A DNA stretch of 64,000 nt from Aliiglaciecola sp. CAU 1673 (GCF_029223185.1 NZ_JARHUG010000018.1:31887-95886); one strand, 5' to 3'; shown: positions 7,357-16,638, counted from the stretch's first letter. Made by a program: numbers and translations. Notes: generated from the letters alone by a model not told the origin.

Positions 7357-8283
7357 TTACAGGCTGGCTTCTAACTGCGGCAGGATCTCAAACAAGTCAC
7401 CCACCAGGCCGTAATCGGCCACCTGGAAAATCGGCGCTTCTTCGTCTTTATTGATGGCCACAATCACCTTGGAGTCTTTCATACCGGCCAAATGCTGAAT
7501 GGCACCGGAAATCCCCACAGCAATATACAGATCCGGCGCAACAATCTTACCGGTCTGGCCGACCTGCATATCGTTAGGCACAAAGCCGGCATCTACGGCG
7601 GCGCGAGAGGCACCGATGGCGGCACCCAGCTTATCGGCAATGCCTTCCAGCAGTTTGAAATTGTCACCGTTTTGCATGCCGCGGCCACCGGAGATCACCA
7701 CACGGGCAGCGGTCAGCTCAGGGCGCTCAGACTTGGTCAGCTCTTCACCAACGAACTCAGCTTTAGCGTTTTCTTTTACCAGGCTTAAGGCTTCAACGGC
7801 AGCACTGCCTTCTTCACCGGCCGCATCAAAGGCAGCGGTACGCACGGTGATGACCTTAATGGCGTCTTCGGATTTCACCGTGGCAATGGCGTTACCGGCG
7901 TAAATAGGACGCACAAAGGTGTCGGCGCTTTCCACTTTGATAATGTCGGAGATCTGCTCTACATCCAGTAGCGCGGCCACACGGGGCATAAAGTTTTTGC
8001 CGGTAGTGGTGGCCGGGGCCAGCACATGGCTGTAGTCCTTACCGATTTCGGCAACCAACTCGGCAATGTTCTCGGCCAGTTGATGACCATAGGCAGCGTT
8101 ATCTGCCACCAGTACCTTGCTGACGCCGCTGATCTTGGCCGCTTGCTCGGCAACCGCCTGACAGCCACTACCAACTACCAGCAGATGCAGTTCGCCGCCG
8201 ATATCCGCAGCGGCTTTGGCCGCCTTAAAGTTCTCTGGCTTGAGGTGGGCGTTATCGTGTTCAACAAAAAGCAGAATAGCCAT
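7357..8283 (-). CDS. etfA: Electron transfer flavoprotein alpha subunit
   Basis: The 308 residues match the usual length. The FAD-binding C-terminal half shows [41 protein letters not shown] and the [15 protein letters not shown] stretch characteristic of ETF-alpha. It carries electrons from acyl-CoA and other dehydrogenases to ETF-ubiquinone oxidoreductase in the cytoplasm. The start codon overlaps the etfB stop (TAATG), which indicates translational coupling. The divergent ETF dehydrogenase gene at 9228 completes the pathway. Confidence 0.97.
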   Translation of the reverse strand: MAILLFVEHDNAHLKPENFKAAKAAADIGGELHLLVVGSGCQAVAEQAAKISGVSKVLVADNAAYGHQLAENIAELVAEIGKDYSHVLAPATTTGKNFMPRVAALLDVEQISDIIKVESADTFVRPIYAGNAIATVKSEDAIKVITVRTAAFDAAGEEGSAAVEALSLVKENAKAEFVGEELTKSERPELTAARVVISGGRGMQNGDNFKLLEGIADKLGAAIGASRAAVDAGFVPNDMQVGQTGKIVAPDLYIAVGISGAIQHLAGMKDSKVIVAINKDEEAPIFQVADYGLVGDLFEILPQLEASL

Positions 8284-9032
8284 TAGATCACCTTCGCTTC
8301 ATTTTTCAGTTTATTCACCAGCTCAGCCACATCGGCCACCTTCACACCACCCTGACGCTGGGCAGGCGCTTCAACTTTCAAGGTCTTCACTTTGGAGGTC
8401 AGCTCCACGCCAAAATCGGCGGCGGCTTTGACATCCAAAGGCTTACGCTTGGCTTTCATAATATTGGGCAACGACGCATAACGCGGCTCGTTTAAACGCA
8501 GATCCGTAGTGACAATGGCCGGCAGGCTCAGGGCAACAGTTTGCAGACCGCCGTCGATTTCACGGGTGACCTTGACCTTACCGCCGTCAACCACCACTTC
8601 AGAGGCGAAAGTGCCTTGTGGCAGACCACACAGGGCCGCCAGCATCTGGCCGGTTTGGTTGTTGTCTGAATCGATACTCTGCTTACCGAGGATCACCAGC
8701 TCTGGCTTTTCTTCTTCCACCACTTTTTTCAGCAGCTTGGCCACTTGCAGTGAGCCCAACGCTTGCTCGGTTTCGATATGCAGGCCGCGATCGGCACCCA
8801 GGGCCAGGGCGGTACGAATTTGTTCCTGACAGGCTTTATCGCCGATGGACACCACCACCACTTCGGTGGCAACACCCTTTTCTTTCAGGCGTACCGCTTC
8901 TTCTACGGCAATTTCACAGAAGGGGTTAATGGCCATCTTGGTATTGGCCAAATCCACCCCGGATTGGTCCGCCTTCACGCGTACCTTGACGTTGTAGTCG
9001 ATGACGCGCTTGACTGGCACTAATATCTTCAT
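8283..9032 (-). CDS. etfB: Electron transfer flavoprotein beta subunit
   Basis: I chose the ATG at 9032 because it gives [13 protein letters not shown] and 249 residues, the standard ETF-beta start and length. The frame stays open upstream, but that sequence is not conserved in character. The signature [14 protein letters not shown] and the [18 protein letters not shown] region are present. AGGTG precedes the ATG. It forms the heterodimer with EtfA and binds AMP. A perfect palindrome at 9108-9125, 76 bases upstream, is a probable operator. Confidence 0.96.
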   Translation of the reverse strand: MKILVPVKRVIDYNVKVRVKADQSGVDLANTKMAINPFCEIAVEEAVRLKEKGVATEVVVVSIGDKACQEQIRTALALGADRGLHIETEQALGSLQVAKLLKKVVEEEKPELVILGKQSIDSDNNQTGQMLAALCGLPQGTFASEVVVDGGKVKVTREIDGGLQTVALSLPAIVTTDLRLNEPRYASLPNIMKAKRKPLDVKAAADFGVELTSKVKTLKVEAPAQRQGGVKVADVAELVNKLKNEAKVI

Positions 9033-9107
9033 CGGGACACCTTTTATTGCTCTACTTGCTTGTGGGTACAGGGAATTTCCCTTTATATTGGCGCCAATGT
9101 ACTTACT

Positions 9108-9125
9108 GTTGACGTAAACGTCAAC
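9108..9125. promoter_or_regulatory. LiuR-like palindromic operator between etfBA and etfD
   Basis: GTTGACGTAAACGTCAAC is an 18-bp palindrome (8-bp arms around AA) in the divergent promoter region. It resembles the published type of motif for LiuR, a MerR-family regulator of branched-chain amino acid catabolism that also controls ETF genes in gammaproteobacteria. The regulator is inferred; the palindrome is directly visible. Confidence 0.6.
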
Positions 9126-9227
9126 CAACCGTACCCTTTTGGGCGCGCACAGTAATTTACACCATTTTAATCCCGGCTTTATGTATTATTAACCCGGTAT
9201 TTTCCCTTTTGTTACAGGAGCGATGCG

Positions 9228-10871
9228 GTGGAAAGAGAATCCATGGAGTTTGATGTTGTTATCGTCGGCGCAGGTCCTGCGGGCCTCTCCACTGCGTGCC
9301 GCCTGGCCCAGCTGGCCAAAGACAAGCAACAAGAGCTGATGATATGCGTAGTAGAAAAAGGCTCTGAGGTAGGCGCCCATATCCTTTCCGGCGCCGTATT
9401 TGAGCCCCGCGCCCTGGCCGAACTCTTCCCCGATTACCTGGAAAAAGGCGCGCCGCTGACCACCAAAGTCACCGAAGATCATATCTATCTGCTGCGTAGC
9501 GAAGAAAAGGCCACCAAGCTACCCGGCTTTAGCACGCCAAAAACCATGCATAACGAAGGTAACTATATTGCCAGCATGGGCAATGTCTGTCGCTGGTTGG
9601 CCGAACAGGCCGAAAGCCTGGGAGTGGAAGTTTTCCCCGGTTTCGCCGCCGCCGAGGTGCTGTATGACGACAACGGCGCCGTGGCCGGTGTAATCACCGG
9701 TGATATGGGCGTGGGTGCCGATGGCAAGCCTAAAGACAGCTTTGTACCCGGCATGGAACTTCGCGCCAAATATACCGTGTTTGCCGAGGGCTGCCGTGGT
9801 CATTTAGGCAAAGCGCTGATTGAGAAATTTGAACTGGATAAAGGCAAATCGCCCCAACATTACGGTATCGGCTTTAAGGAAATCTGGGATATCGACCCGG
9901 CCAAACATCAGGAAGGCCTGGTGGTGCATAGCGGCGGCTGGCCATTAGACGAGGCCACAGGCGGCGGTTATCTGTATCACGCCGAAAATAACCAGGTGTT
10001 TGTGGGCCTGATTGTGGATCTTAACTACAGCAATCCCTATTTAAGCCCCTTCGATGAATTCCAGCGCTTAAAGCACCATCCGGTGTATAAGCAGTATCTC
10101 GAAGGCGGCAAACGTGTGGCCTACGGTGCCCGCGCCATTACCAAGGGCGGTTTTAACTCCCTGCCGAAGATGACCTTCCCCGGCGGTATTCTGGTTGGCT
10201 GTGATGCCGGTACCCTGAACTTTGCCAAAATTAAGGGCAACCATACGGCCATGAAGTCAGGCCTGCTTGCCGCCGAAACCCTGTTTGAGGCCATTAGTGC
10301 TGACAAGCTAGGCGCCGATCTGACCGAATACGAAGACAAGTTTAAAGACAGCTGGCTGTACGATGAGCTGTACCGCTCCCGTAACTTCGGCCCTGCCCTG
10401 CATAAGTTCGGTACTTTCTTAGGCGGTGCTTTCAATACCCTGGAGCAAAACTGGTTTGGCGGCAAATTCCCCACCACCCTTAAGGATGACAGCGCCGATC
10501 ATCTGCAGCTGAAAAGCAAAGATCAGTGCCAGTCCATCCGCTATCCCAAGCCGGACGGGGTGCTGAGCTTTGATAAGCTGTCTTCGGTGTTTTTATCCAA
10601 CACCAACCATGAAGAAGATCAGCCTTGTCACCTGCAACTCAAAGACGACAGCATCCCGGTCAAGGTCAACCTGGCGAAATACGATGAACCGGCTCAGCGC
10701 TACTGCCCTGCCGGCGTGTATGAAATCGTTGAGGAAGCAGGTACACCGCGCCTGCAGATCAACGCGCAAAACTGCGTGCACTGCAAAACCTGTGATATTA
10801 AAGATCCGACTCAGAATATTCGCTGGGTGGTACCTGAGGGCGCCGGCGGCCCTAACTATCCGAATATGTGA
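9228..10871 (+). CDS. etfD: Electron transfer flavoprotein-ubiquinone oxidoreductase (ETF dehydrogenase)
   Basis: The 547-residue protein begins with an FAD-binding Rossmann fold (VVIVGAGPAGLSTACRLA) and carries the membrane-associated quinone-binding middle. It ends with a ferredoxin-like 4Fe-4S segment, with Cys in YCPAGVY and in NCVHCKTCDIKDP. It passes electrons from reduced ETF to ubiquinone. I use the GTG at 9228, because GGAG lies seven bases upstream; an ATG five codons later is possible. It is divergent from etfBA across a 195-base region holding the LiuR-like palindrome. A terminator follows at 10889. Confidence 0.96.
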   Translation: MERESMEFDVVIVGAGPAGLSTACRLAQLAKDKQQELMICVVEKGSEVGAHILSGAVFEPRALAELFPDYLEKGAPLTTKVTEDHIYLLRSEEKATKLPGFSTPKTMHNEGNYIASMGNVCRWLAEQAESLGVEVFPGFAAAEVLYDDNGAVAGVITGDMGVGADGKPKDSFVPGMELRAKYTVFAEGCRGHLGKALIEKFELDKGKSPQHYGIGFKEIWDIDPAKHQEGLVVHSGGWPLDEATGGGYLYHAENNQVFVGLIVDLNYSNPYLSPFDEFQRLKHHPVYKQYLEGGKRVAYGARAITKGGFNSLPKMTFPGGILVGCDAGTLNFAKIKGNHTAMKSGLLAAETLFEAISADKLGADLTEYEDKFKDSWLYDELYRSRNFGPALHKFGTFLGGAFNTLEQNWFGGKFPTTLKDDSADHLQLKSKDQCQSIRYPKPDGVLSFDKLSSVFLSNTNHEEDQPCHLQLKDDSIPVKVNLAKYDEPAQRYCPAGVYEIVEEAGTPRLQINAQNCVHCKTCDIKDPTQNIRWVVPEGAGGPNYPNM

Positions 10872-10888
10872 TACTCAAAACAACAAAC

Positions 10889-10913
10889 AGCCCGGCACCC
10901 GCCGGGCTTTTTT
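10889..10913 (+). terminator. Intrinsic terminator of etfD
   Basis: AGCCCGGC-ACCC-GCCGGGCT is followed by a run of T. It starts 18 bases after the etfD stop. Confidence 0.92.
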
Positions 10914-10972
10914 ATGTTGTATCAGTAGCCCCCATATATCGGGATCGAGCATCCAGCGTAACACTACTTTTT

Positions 10973-11324
10973 CAATAGATGCCCGATTACCCCATTCGGG
11001 CATGACCCACTGAGATAGACAATCAGTAGCGCCGTCATTCCCACATGTTGTAAGTGGGAACATTCCCACATGTCGTAAGTGGGAATCCTACCTAACATCA
11101 TTCTCCAATAGATGCCCGATTACCCCATTCGGGCATGACCCACTAAGATAGAAAGTCAGCAGCGCCGTCATTCCCACATGTCGTAAGTGGGAACATTTCC
11201 GCAAGCTGTTAGCGGGAATCAAACCCGCCATTACCCAATAGATGCCCGATTACAACATTCGGGCATGACCCACTGAGATGGACAATCAGTAGCGCCGTCA
11301 TTCCCACATGTTGTAAGTGGGAAT
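10973..11324. repeat. REP/BIME-like array, three direct copies
   Basis: Three copies begin at 10973, 11106 and 11236 (periods 133 and 130). Each holds palindrome 1, ATGCCCGA...TCGGGCAT, then a conserved linker with GACCCACT and CAGTAGCGCCGTC, then palindrome 2, TTCCCAC...GTAAGTGGGAA. In copies 1 and 2 palindrome 2 is itself doubled or degenerate. A partial linker (ATCAGTAGC, 10921) precedes copy 1. Palindrome 1 recurs alone at 16950. The array fills most of the gap between etfD and the antiporter gene and holds no gene. Confidence 0.85.
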
Positions 11325-11449
11325 CTGTCCAAGCAAAATCCGCTAATTACCACAGTGTTTTCTAGTAAAGCCTCGCAAAAGCTTGATCCAGCACCGGTTT
11401 ATTTTCCCGATTTCCTGCTTTAATTAACCAATAACAATAAGGGAACTCA

Positions 11450-12604
11450 ATGGACAAACAGGCAAGCTGGTTATTGCTGGTAGGCGGCTTTTTTCTGATC
11501 ACCCTGCTGATCAGCCCGCTAGCGAGCCGCTTCCATATCCCCAGAGCCTCGCTTTTTATCCTAAGCGGCATTTTGTTGTCACAAGCCACTGGGGAGCGTT
11601 TAAACGGTCAGGCCACAGAGTGGTTTAACAGCATCAGTTCAGTCACCTTGCTGATAATTGGCTATTTGCTTGGTACCAAGCTTACTCTCTCTTACCTGCG
11701 CCGCTATGCCAAAAGCGTGACCCTGATTACCCTTAGTGTGACCTTTGGCACTTTTGCTTTGGTGGCGTTGGGTCTTTATGTCTTGGGCATGCCCCTGCCG
11801 TTGGCCCTGATATTTGGAGTGCTGGCATCAGCCACCGATCCGGCAGCTACCTATGATGTTATTCGGCAAACTGGGGTTAACAATCGCTTTACCCGGATTC
11901 TGGAGGGAGTGGTGGCCTTAGATGATGCCGCGGGGCTGATTCTGTTTTCACTGGTGATTGCTGCGCTGGCCTGGTTTGGCAGCGACACTTTTATCTCCCC
12001 CATGGTGGATATGCTTTGGGAAATCGGTGGGGCGCTGGTGCTGGGTTGCCTGATGGGGCTACTGCTGGTGTTTTTACTCAACTTGAAACAAGAGCGTGAC
12101 AATGTGTTTGTGGAATCCCTGGGCCTTATCCTGCTATGCGGCGGCCTGGCGCTTTATCTGCACGTGTCATTTCTGCTCTCGGCCATGGTGATGGGCTTGG
12201 TGGTGGTTAACCGCGCCAAAGAGTCCCAGGAGCATTTGCATGATATCGAGTTTATTGAACAACCCATGCTGATTCTGTTTTTTATCCTGGCGGGGGCCAG
12301 CGCCTCACTTAGCCAGCTATGGCTGGTGGGCGATATTCTGCTGGCCTATGTGCTGATGCGCATTGTCGGGCGGGTGATCTCCGCCCTGCTGGTTCCCCAA
12401 TCCGAGCTTCCCAATAGTCAAAAACCCTGGCTGGGCCTCTCCCTCTTGCCGCAGGCCGGGGTGGCCATGGGCATGGCCCTGCTCGCGGCACAATACTACC
12501 CCGAGTATCAAGACCAATTAGTCTCAGTGACCGTTGCCGCCACCATTATCTTCGAGTTACTGGGGCCGCTACTGACCTTTCAGGGTATTGGCCGCAGCCG
12601 TTAA
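11450..12604 (+). CDS. Cation:proton antiporter (CPA family, NhaP/KefB-like membrane domain)
   Basis: The 384-residue protein is almost entirely membrane-embedded, with about 11-12 hydrophobic segments. The ion-binding region shows ATDPAATYDVI (about 126-136) and VALDDAAGLILFS, the paired-Asp arrangement of electrogenic CPA members. It would exchange Na+ or K+ for H+ across the inner membrane. There is no TrkA-N or other regulatory C-terminal domain. The start has AAGGGA upstream. A decayed copy of its last 110 bases lies at 13724-13834. Confidence 0.9.
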   Translation: MDKQASWLLLVGGFFLITLLISPLASRFHIPRASLFILSGILLSQATGERLNGQATEWFNSISSVTLLIIGYLLGTKLTLSYLRRYAKSVTLITLSVTFGTFALVALGLYVLGMPLPLALIFGVLASATDPAATYDVIRQTGVNNRFTRILEGVVALDDAAGLILFSLVIAALAWFGSDTFISPMVDMLWEIGGALVLGCLMGLLLVFLLNLKQERDNVFVESLGLILLCGGLALYLHVSFLLSAMVMGLVVVNRAKESQEHLHDIEFIEQPMLILFFILAGASASLSQLWLVGDILLAYVLMRIVGRVISALLVPQSELPNSQKPWLGLSLLPQAGVAMGMALLAAQYYPEYQDQLVSVTVAATIIFELLGPLLTFQGIGRSR

Positions 12605-12661
12605 GGGCCGTATCGTCCGGAAGTAGACTATAGATTGCAGCCCCACAATCCATGCATTCTT

Positions 12662-13465
12662 CTAGTGGCTGATTTTCTCATCAGCAAACACTGCAGTTAG
12701 CCCATTAAACAGACTGGGGTAATAGCCGGTTATATGGCTTTCCTTATCAAGGTATTCATAGTGCCACCTTAGATGACCTATGGCCTCCTTCTCTAATTGC
12801 GTTACCAATGCGTGCACACCATCAAAGGCATTGGCATCTTCTTGCTCCTGGTTTGCCAGCGACATGTACAGAACTTTAGAGGTGGCAGCGGCCTGCTTTC
12901 CCTGCTGCAGCAACTTATTGTAAACGTCATCCACAATGCCCTTTAGTGGTGGGCTGGCCACAATAAAACGGTCAAACAGTTCAGGCTCGTTGGCAAGCAG
13001 ATGCATGGCAAACTGGCCGGCTAATGAATGCCCGTAAAGAACATTTTCGCCAGATACGCGATAGCGACTCTGGATATGGGGCATCAGTTCCTCTTGAATA
13101 AAAGCGGTAAATTTATCCCTCTCAAAATACAAGTCACGGCTACGCGTATCGTCATTATTGGTTATCGCCACAATGACCATCTGAGGGGTACGCTGTTGTT
13201 CCGCCAATAATCGACTGGCCATGATCGAATGTACAAAATGCCTTTCGCCATCAAGCAGATACAACACTGGATAGGTCGTGCCAGAGTCTGCATATCCTTC
13301 TGGCAGGTATACATGAACACGCCGCTGCTCGGCCTGATGCCTGGAGTCAAGTGTGTGGGTAACACCCAATTCAAGGGTATATGGGGTTTGCGATGCGGCC
13401 AGCGCGGGACCGGAAAAAACACAGCACATCAGCAGGAACTGCAACAGATTTCTAAAAGGGAACAT
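12662..13465 (-). CDS. Secreted alpha/beta-hydrolase (putative esterase, enterochelin-esterase-like fold)
   Basis: The 267-residue protein has a signal peptide ending near PALAAS. The esterase_D-like fold shows RRVHVYLPEGY, YPVLYLLDGE, the nucleophile elbow YGHSLAGQFA and the C-terminal catalytic His in ESHITGYYPSL. It probably acts in the periplasm or outside the cell on an ester substrate, and siderophore or acyl esters are common for relatives. No siderophore genes adjoin, so the substrate is open. Confidence 0.9.
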   Translation of the reverse strand: MFPFRNLLQFLLMCCVFSGPALAASQTPYTLELGVTHTLDSRHQAEQRRVHVYLPEGYADSGTTYPVLYLLDGERHFVHSIMASRLLAEQQRTPQMVIVAITNNDDTRSRDLYFERDKFTAFIQEELMPHIQSRYRVSGENVLYGHSLAGQFAMHLLANEPELFDRFIVASPPLKGIVDDVYNKLLQQGKQAAATSKVLYMSLANQEQEDANAFDGVHALVTQLEKEAIGHLRWHYEYLDKESHITGYYPSLFNGLTAVFADEKISH

Positions 13466-13643
13466 TCATCGTCCTTTGAAAAAGAAAAAATGGGGTTATC
13501 CAAAAATATCCATCGGTCTTATAACAAAGGCCAATCACACCTCAAATGCGCTTACGGCAAACGGTCTTAATCCTGGGATTAGTGTCTTATTTGCTTAGCG
13601 ACTTGGGAAACGTTGTGACCTTGTATGTAAAGCCTGCGTGGCT

Positions 13644-13686
13644 AAATTCAGAGACAATTAGAAAAGCGTTGTCGAACAGGAATTAG
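13644..13686 (+). pseudogene. Decayed fragment of a YefM-like antitoxin gene
   Basis: AAATTCAGAGACAATTAGAA and the following bases match 16387-16430 of the intact yefM-like gene at about 80% over 43 bases. The frame is broken by TAG where the intact gene has CTG. It lies in the 13466-13927 gap, which otherwise holds only the antiporter fragment. Confidence 0.6.
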
Positions 13687-13723
13687 GTGAAAGAAAAGGC
13701 TAATCGGGGAGACTAAGGGTGAC

Positions 13724-13834
13724 GCTGCTCACAATCCAACACTCCCCTGAGCATCAAGTTTGTCTCAGTCACCATTTTCTTCGAATGACAGAGTTCGCTA
13801 CTGACCTTTCAGGGCACTGAGCGCAGCCGGTAAT
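13724..13834 (+). pseudogene. Decayed duplicate of the 3' end of the cation:proton antiporter gene
   Basis: The block ending CGCTACTGACCTTTCAGGGC and then CGCAGCC-GTAA closely matches the last 125 bases of the antiporter gene (12478-12604). It carries a deletion of about 13 bases and a disrupted TTCGAGTTACTGGGG segment. It is not translatable as a homologous product. Confidence 0.7.
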
Positions 13835-13927
13835 CTTTACATCAGCTTTACATTGCCCGGACGTTTCTTTACCTGGCACTTCTTATAATCCCCACTCCTT
13901 AATTGATGCGTAGGATGGAGTGCGGAA

Positions 13928-15124
13928 ATGAGAAAGGTTGCAGGCATAGTAATGGCCGCTTTGTTGTCCGGTTGTGGCGGTTCTTCAACAGATTCAACAG
14001 CAATGGACGACGTTAACCAGCAACCCCAGTTGCAGTCCTATACATTCTCAGGAACCCTCTTCGGCTTACATGAGAGCGGTCTGGAGCTATCACTGGGCAA
14101 TCAATCCCTTTACCTTGGAGCAGGTGCCACCGCGTTTTCAATGCAAGCACAGATGGCGCCCGGCGATAGCTATACCCTGGCGATCAGTACCACACCCGCA
14201 TTCCATAGTTGTACCATTGATAACGGCACAGGCACCGTCAGCGGCGATGTGTCGCAGATAGCAATCCATTGTTTAGATGAACGCGTAGGCGCCGACCTCA
14301 CCCATCTGCCGGTCGGCGACAGCCTGATTTTAGATCGCAGCCAAGGTGACGAATCGCCGCAAGCGGGCAAGTTGTGGCTGTGCGGGGTACCACCAGATGG
14401 CGCCGGCGCAGCGGCTTCCGATGACTGGATCAATGCCGATGGTACGTGGAACTACATTATCAAACCCCAGGTGGAAGGCGAGAACTACGCGCTCAGTGAA
14501 TTCACCGTGATCATCGACGGTGATAAGCGTCTGGTCACCGGCAATGCACTCCCCACCACCGCCATGGGCACCTTCCCCATTGAGCCCGGTACCATTGCCT
14601 ACAACTACGACAGAAACCCCAGTGTGATCAGCGAGCACGATGTCAAACTGACCTTCGATGCTGTGCCGCAAAAGAGCGAGCAGCCCCTATGCGTTGGCTT
14701 TGGCGCCACCGGAATCTCCCTGACCGGCGCGGCCATCTATCACGGCTCTTCCACCTTGGGTACCGATGCCGCGGCATTTGAAATCCTGGATGCCTGCGGA
14801 GGCCATGCCGACGGCACCTCAACCTATCATTACCACTATATGTCGCAATGTGTGCTGGATGAACTGGACCCCGACAATGGCGGCCACTCGGCACTGATGG
14901 GCTATATCATGGACGGCTTTGGCATCTTCGGTCCCCGCGGCGAAGACGGCGAAGTGCTGTCTTCCGCCGACCTTGACCAATGCCATGGCCATAGCCACGA
15001 AATTGAATGGGACGGTGAACTGCGGGATATGTACCACTACCACTGGACTTACGATTTCCCTTATAACGTCGGTTGCTATAACAACGAACCGCAAATTCCC
15101 TGGAACGGCCGGGCCCCGCAGTAG
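13928..15124 (+). CDS. YHYH-domain lipoprotein
   Basis: The 398-residue protein starts with a lipoprotein signal (lipobox LLSGC, Cys16). An N-terminal beta-rich part resembles carbohydrate-binding or PKD-like repeats, with Cys pairs (SCTID, AIHCLD). The C-terminal YHYH domain (roughly 140-398) carries YHYHY at 300-304, CHGHSH near 352-357 and YHYHW at 369-373, a strongly His-rich, likely metal-binding signature. It is five bases upstream of a HupE-like gene, forming a two-gene unit. The likely site is the outer membrane or periplasm. Function is unknown; copper or other metal handling is my inference. Confidence 0.88.
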   Translation: MRKVAGIVMAALLSGCGGSSTDSTAMDDVNQQPQLQSYTFSGTLFGLHESGLELSLGNQSLYLGAGATAFSMQAQMAPGDSYTLAISTTPAFHSCTIDNGTGTVSGDVSQIAIHCLDERVGADLTHLPVGDSLILDRSQGDESPQAGKLWLCGVPPDGAGAAASDDWINADGTWNYIIKPQVEGENYALSEFTVIIDGDKRLVTGNALPTTAMGTFPIEPGTIAYNYDRNPSVISEHDVKLTFDAVPQKSEQPLCVGFGATGISLTGAAIYHGSSTLGTDAAAFEILDACGGHADGTSTYHYHYMSQCVLDELDPDNGGHSALMGYIMDGFGIFGPRGEDGEVLSSADLDQCHGHSHEIEWDGELRDMYHYHWTYDFPYNVGCYNNEPQIPWNGRAPQ

Positions 15125-15129
15125 CAGCT

Positions 15130-16242
15130 ATGAAGTACCTGATCCCACTCTTGATTGCACTGCAGCTGGGCCTTGCCAACGGCAAGGCCCTGGCTCATAC
15201 CGATGGGGTTACCCAGGCCAGGCTGACCTTCGATGAAGATCGCCAGTTTCGCCTGGAGCTGCTGAATTTTGATGCCTTGAATTTTCTGGCGCCGGAGTTG
15301 GCCAAGGAGAATCTGCGTATTGAGGATCTGCCTGATGCACCCGAATCTACGCTCTTTGCAATACTACAGGCCGGACAACAGCGGCTGTTGCAAGAGCTGC
15401 AACTGCGGGATCAACAGGGTGATCCCATTGCCTACTCCTTAAGTTTTCCGTCGCTGGAAACTTTCCGTACGCAGTTGCAGGTAAAAACCACGCTGCAACA
15501 AGAACCGGCCTTTTTGGTAAGGCTCTCTGGACATCTCACTGACAAGCAACAAGAGCTGGTTGTCCGCTTTCCCGATGCCCTCAATCAGGTGGCGCTGAAA
15601 ACCGTGACCATTGCGCGTTTGCATATCGCTCCCGGCGAGCAGACACCCAATTTGCTGGGCCAAGCCACTACACAGCAAAGCTGGCTGGCTGTTGCAGGCA
15701 GGTATATCCAGCTGGGCTTTGTACACATTGTGCCTAAAGGCCTGGATCATATCCTTTTTGTACTGGGTCTGTTTCTCCTGAGCCAGCGGCTTAAACCGCT
15801 GATATGGCAGATCAGCGCCTTTACCCTTGCCCATACCTTCACCCTGGCGCTATCGGTGTATGGTGTGATTAACCTGCCGGCCAACATTGTGGAGCCCTTA
15901 ATTGCCCTGTCCATTGTGTTTATTGCCGCTGAGAACCTCTACACCAGTAAACTGCATCCCTGGCGCACGCTGGTGGTATTTGCTTTTGGCTTAGTACATG
16001 GAATGGGATTTGCGGGGGTACTGACTGAGCTGGGGATACCAGCGCATCAGCAACTCAGTGCTCTGATCGCCTTTAATCTGGGCGTAGAGCTTGGACAACT
16101 CAGTGTTGTCGCCCTGGCCCTGCTGCTACTGCACCGCACTTACGTTAAAGGCTGGTATCGAGAACTTATTGCCATACCCGCCAGTGCCGCTATTGCCTGC
16201 ATTGGATTAATTTGGAGCGTACAGCGGGTGGTCGGGCTTTAA
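15130..16242 (+). CDS. HupE/UreJ-like membrane protein
   Basis: The 370-residue protein has a signal peptide (to about ALAH), a periplasmic domain of about 170 residues and then a HupE/UreJ_2 membrane domain. That domain has about six helices and the conserved FVHIVPKGLDHILFVLGLFLL, TLAHTFTLAL, FGLVHGMGFAGVL and NLGVELGQL motifs. Intramembrane His and Glu suggest transition-metal permeation, and HupE relatives transport Ni or Co. It follows the YHYH lipoprotein closely, so the two probably act together. A heptanucleotide repeat starts three bases after its stop. Confidence 0.88.
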   Translation: MKYLIPLLIALQLGLANGKALAHTDGVTQARLTFDEDRQFRLELLNFDALNFLAPELAKENLRIEDLPDAPESTLFAILQAGQQRLLQELQLRDQQGDPIAYSLSFPSLETFRTQLQVKTTLQQEPAFLVRLSGHLTDKQQELVVRFPDALNQVALKTVTIARLHIAPGEQTPNLLGQATTQQSWLAVAGRYIQLGFVHIVPKGLDHILFVLGLFLLSQRLKPLIWQISAFTLAHTFTLALSVYGVINLPANIVEPLIALSIVFIAAENLYTSKLHPWRTLVVFAFGLVHGMGFAGVLTELGIPAHQQLSALIAFNLGVELGQLSVVALALLLLHRTYVKGWYRELIAIPASAAIACIGLIWSVQRVVGL

Positions 16243-16244
16243 GT

Positions 16245-16271
16245 GTTGCGAGTTGCGAGTTGCGAGTTGCA
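16245..16271 (+). repeat. Heptanucleotide tandem repeat (GTTGCGA) after the HupE-like gene
   Basis: There are three perfect GTTGCGA units plus GTTGCAG, starting three bases after the stop codon. Similar 7-bp tracts follow the stops of recD, the TauE-like gene and tsaB. Confidence 0.85.
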
Positions 16272-16365
16272 GGAAAATTGTACTAACTGAGACGCAAGCC
16301 GTACTTCGTGAAACTGTTTAATTGGATTATATTTGTACGGCATTTCCGTAGATTTTGGTGACCTT

Positions 16366-16638
16366 ATGGAGACAATCAGCATAAATAAATTCAGAGACAA
16401 TCTGAAAGCCGTTGTCGAACAAGTGGTTAGCCGCCATGAACCGCTTAAGGTCACCCGTCGCGCCGGTAAGGCCTTTGTGGTGGTGAGCGCCGATGACTGG
16501 GAAAGAGAGCAGGAAACCCTGCGTGTGCTGCAAAACAAAAGCCTGATGCGGCAAATAGCTGACTCATTACAGACCCACAACAAGGGACAAGGCTATAGGC
16601 CCACGGAAGAGAAAATGAATGAGATCACTGGTCTTTGA
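16366..16638 (+). CDS. yefM: YefM/Phd-family antitoxin
   Basis: I chose the ATG at 16366 (METISINKFRDNL), which gives 90 residues, the usual YefM size; an upstream start would add an unlike leader. The N-terminus is the Phd/YefM DNA-binding and dimerisation domain (INKFRDNLKAVVEQV, LKVTRRAGKAFVVVSADDWE). The C-terminal half should wrap the toxin. Its 3' end overlaps the start of the toxin frame by 20 bases, as in intact yefM-yoeB operons. The gene looks intact although the toxin is broken. Confidence 0.9.
   Translation: METISINKFRDNLKAVVEQVVSRHEPLKVTRRAGKAFVVVSADDWEREQETLRVLQNKSLMRQIADSLQTHNKGQGYRPTEEKMNEITGL

Noticed and set aside
10973..11324. REP-like array as a CRISPR array
   Set aside because: Copies are about 130 bp apart, contain two palindromes each and lack unique spacers of uniform length; no cas genes are present.
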